From contig QEYB01000999.1 in assembly GCA_017562135.1 (NCBI GenBank), forward strand, positions 62,001-126,000: a DNA stretch of 64,000 bases, written 5' to 3'. Below the pieces are notes generated by a model that worked only from the letters and a program-made list of their open reading frames with translations, searched no databases and was not told the DNA's origin. The translations under genes and the position numbers were made by a program. The DNA is from Dipylidium caninum (Eukaryota > Platyhelminthes > Cestoda > Cyclophyllidea > Dipylidiidae). Position 1 is the stretch's first letter; every line of letters starts with the position of its first letter. Shown in pieces: positions 63,777 to 64,000 of the stretch.

Positions 63777-64000
63777 ATCTCCTGCTGCTGCAACGCTGTG
63801 GACCCCGACGTCTCTGTAGCAGCTAGAAGGGTCACATCCTGAGCGGGTAAAAAATCGATGATACGCTTAAATTTCGGTGGGTTTTGCCGGTCAAGTGTTC
63901 CATTCTTCCAGCGTGATTCGGCGTGTGTCGGCAGCATTCCTTCCCACCCGTGTCACTCCCAGCCCCTTTTCAATCCGCGCCGTGGTGTGCATAGTCTAAA
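63777..64000. other. Upstream flank of the CAP gene
   Basis: The window ends 224 bp upstream of the CAP start codon. Nothing further is recognised. Confidence 0.4.

Noticed and set aside
1..64000. Transposons, reverse transcriptases, CRISPR arrays or bacterial-type operons
   Set aside because: No polymerase, transposase or integrase motif, no regularly spaced repeats and no prokaryotic signals were found on either strand.

Overview
The window is metazoan nuclear DNA. Its genes are split by GT-AG introns, several very short (41, 45 and 55 nt), and it has no operons or bacterial signals. Short introns, a one-exon CAP/SCP (venom-allergen-like) gene and the animal families TPPP and TTC39 suit a flatworm, most likely a tapeworm. 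That placement is an inference, because no ribosomal or mitochondrial marker is present.

Layout. 1-28.9 kb is gene-poor. It holds a Glu/Lys-rich unrecognised protein on the minus strand (about 2.8-4.07 kb), a long unidentified open frame with ankyrin-like stretches (15.0-16.9 kb), a possible related fragment near 22 kb, and otherwise non-coding DNA. 28.9-32.5 kb (+) is a complete three-exon TPPP/p25-alpha gene. 34.1-42.3 kb (+) is a TTC39-family gene with at least 15 exons. 43.0-60.6 kb (-) is one large gene, convergent with TTC39. 63.1-63.8 kb (-) is a CAP-superfamily gene encoding a secreted or GPI-anchored protein. A 445-bp inverted repeat places one copy inside an intron of the large gene (55.2 kb) and the other just upstream of its start codon (61.2 kb).

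The outstanding object is the large minus-strand gene. Read through its splice sites it encodes a signal peptide, two kringle domains, seven tandem ApeC (apextrin C-terminal) modules, two EGF-like domains, a single transmembrane helix and a short basic-start tail: a probable type I surface receptor or adhesion protein. All seven ApeC modules are cut by an intron at the same place, just after the second Cys-Pro motif (phase 1 wherever both sides can be read), so the array grew by tandem exon duplication. I know of no described protein with this domain order, but could not search for one.

Sequence quality matters here. In three exons (TTC39 at about 41.95 kb; the ApeC gene at about 51.99 and 54.13 kb) the splice phases on both sides demand a one-base indel, so these are probably assembly errors, although a decaying gene is not excluded. 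Automatic gene models will break at these points.
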